Shown: positions 63,641 to 64,000 of the stretch, one piece after another
Numbering within the stretch: the stretch's first letter is position 1
How the letters are laid out: the number at the start of each line of letters is the position of its first letter
Assembly (NCBI GenBank): GCA_021186555.1
Contig: JAJKFL010000010.1
Location: forward strand, 21,492,586 to 21,556,585
DNA: 64,000 nt
Reading direction: 5' to 3'
Source: Reticulitermes speratus
Taxonomy: Eukaryota; Arthropoda; Insecta; Blattodea; Rhinotermitidae
Made by a program: the position numbers and the translations under genes
Notes under the pieces: generated by a model
Databases searched by the model: none
What the model was told of the DNA's origin: nothing
Seen by the model: the letters and a program-made list of their open reading frames with translations, nothing else

Positions 63641-63800
63641 CAGGGGAATTTCATGTTTTTGAGATCTCTCCTCGGGGCCCGCCTGTCACTACGGAAGTCC
63701 GGATTCGATCCCAGAACTTTCAATGTGGGATCAGTTGTGGAAAAACTTGCACTGGAACATTTTTCTTTCCTAATACTTCTGGTTTTTTCCTGTTATTCCA
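63641..63800 (+). mobile_element. SINE family B, diverged
   Basis: CTCGGGGCCCGCCTGTCACT and CCGGATTCGATCCCAGAACT resemble the head, then CAATGTGGGATCAGTTGTGG and AAAAACTTGCACTGG the body landmark. The 64-codon frame over it is a by-product. Confidence 0.6.
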
Positions 63801-64000
63801 CCACTGCTCCATACTCATTCATTCGTCTGTATAGTCTTAATAATTGACAGAATCATTAATTCACTTCAAAAAAGACCGCGCCTTCCACCCACCCGTCAAG
63901 TCCCACCTTTTGAGAAACATGAATGATGTGATGGCTAGACAATTTGTATGGAAGACTTTATTGTCTGTCTCGAGGAACACGCAGGGACGCTTTACTAGTG
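63801..64000. other. unassigned right edge
   Basis: From 63868 an open stretch continues to the window edge without a clear start (it would encode MARQFVWKTLLSVSRNTQ near the end). It might be an exon or another repeat that continues beyond the window; I cannot decide. Confidence 0.25.

Noticed and set aside
1..64000. Integrated viral sequence
   Set aside because: No capsid, envelope, polymerase or LTR pairs were recognised on either strand.

Overview
This window looks like intergenic and repeat-rich DNA from a large eukaryotic genome, most likely an insect. AT-rich sequence is broken up by tRNA-derived SINEs, 5'-truncated LINE tails, MITEs and minisatellites, and there are no operons or bacterial signals. 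From memory, the LINE C-terminal protein (motif [12 protein letters not shown] followed by a GTTA tail) and the tRNA-headed SINE with the GCGCGGTCTAAGGCGTGGGT head resemble families I associate with cockroaches and termites (Blattodea). That placement is inference and was not searched.

Layout. 0-4.3 kb: minisatellites, including about 41 copies of a 38-bp unit, and one hammerhead-like RNA motif. 4.36-5.89 kb: the only convincing host gene, a 509-residue F-box-like/leucine-rich-repeat protein in one open exon, followed by a plausible 3' UTR that also carries a hammerhead-like motif in sense orientation. 8.8-12.2 kb: two arrays of a 114-bp satellite. 13-30 kb: SINEs, MITEs, decayed mariner-like transposases, LINE remnants, and several foldback elements carrying hammerhead-like motifs. 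31-43 kb: more LINE, SINE and hAT copies and many short-period minisatellites. 43-48 kb: a foldback with a 17-bp target duplication, an intact-looking satellite-carrying element, and SINEs. 48.4-53.3 kb: two large minisatellites (23 bp and 68 bp). 54-64 kb: SINEs, LINE tails, a 19-unit satellite array and a hAT-like element with an 8-bp target duplication. Tandem arrays make up about 15 kb, roughly a quarter of the window.

Two systems stand out. First, the five 114-bp satellite arrays share the same flanking head and tail, and the best copy is bounded by TTAA plus imperfect inverted repeats. The satellite therefore appears to be the cargo of a piggyBac-like non-autonomous transposon. Second, a dozen or more motifs share the plan stem I / CUGANGA / extra pyrimidine / stem II hairpin / GAAA / short palindrome / A or U / stem I. 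Their stem sequences differ but pairing is kept. They occur mostly in inverted (foldback) pairs with long target-site duplications, as expected for Penelope-like or retrozyme-type elements.

No complete transposase, reverse transcriptase or genuine tRNA gene was found. Nearly all ORFs longer than 60 codons other than the LRR gene lie in repeats or look random.
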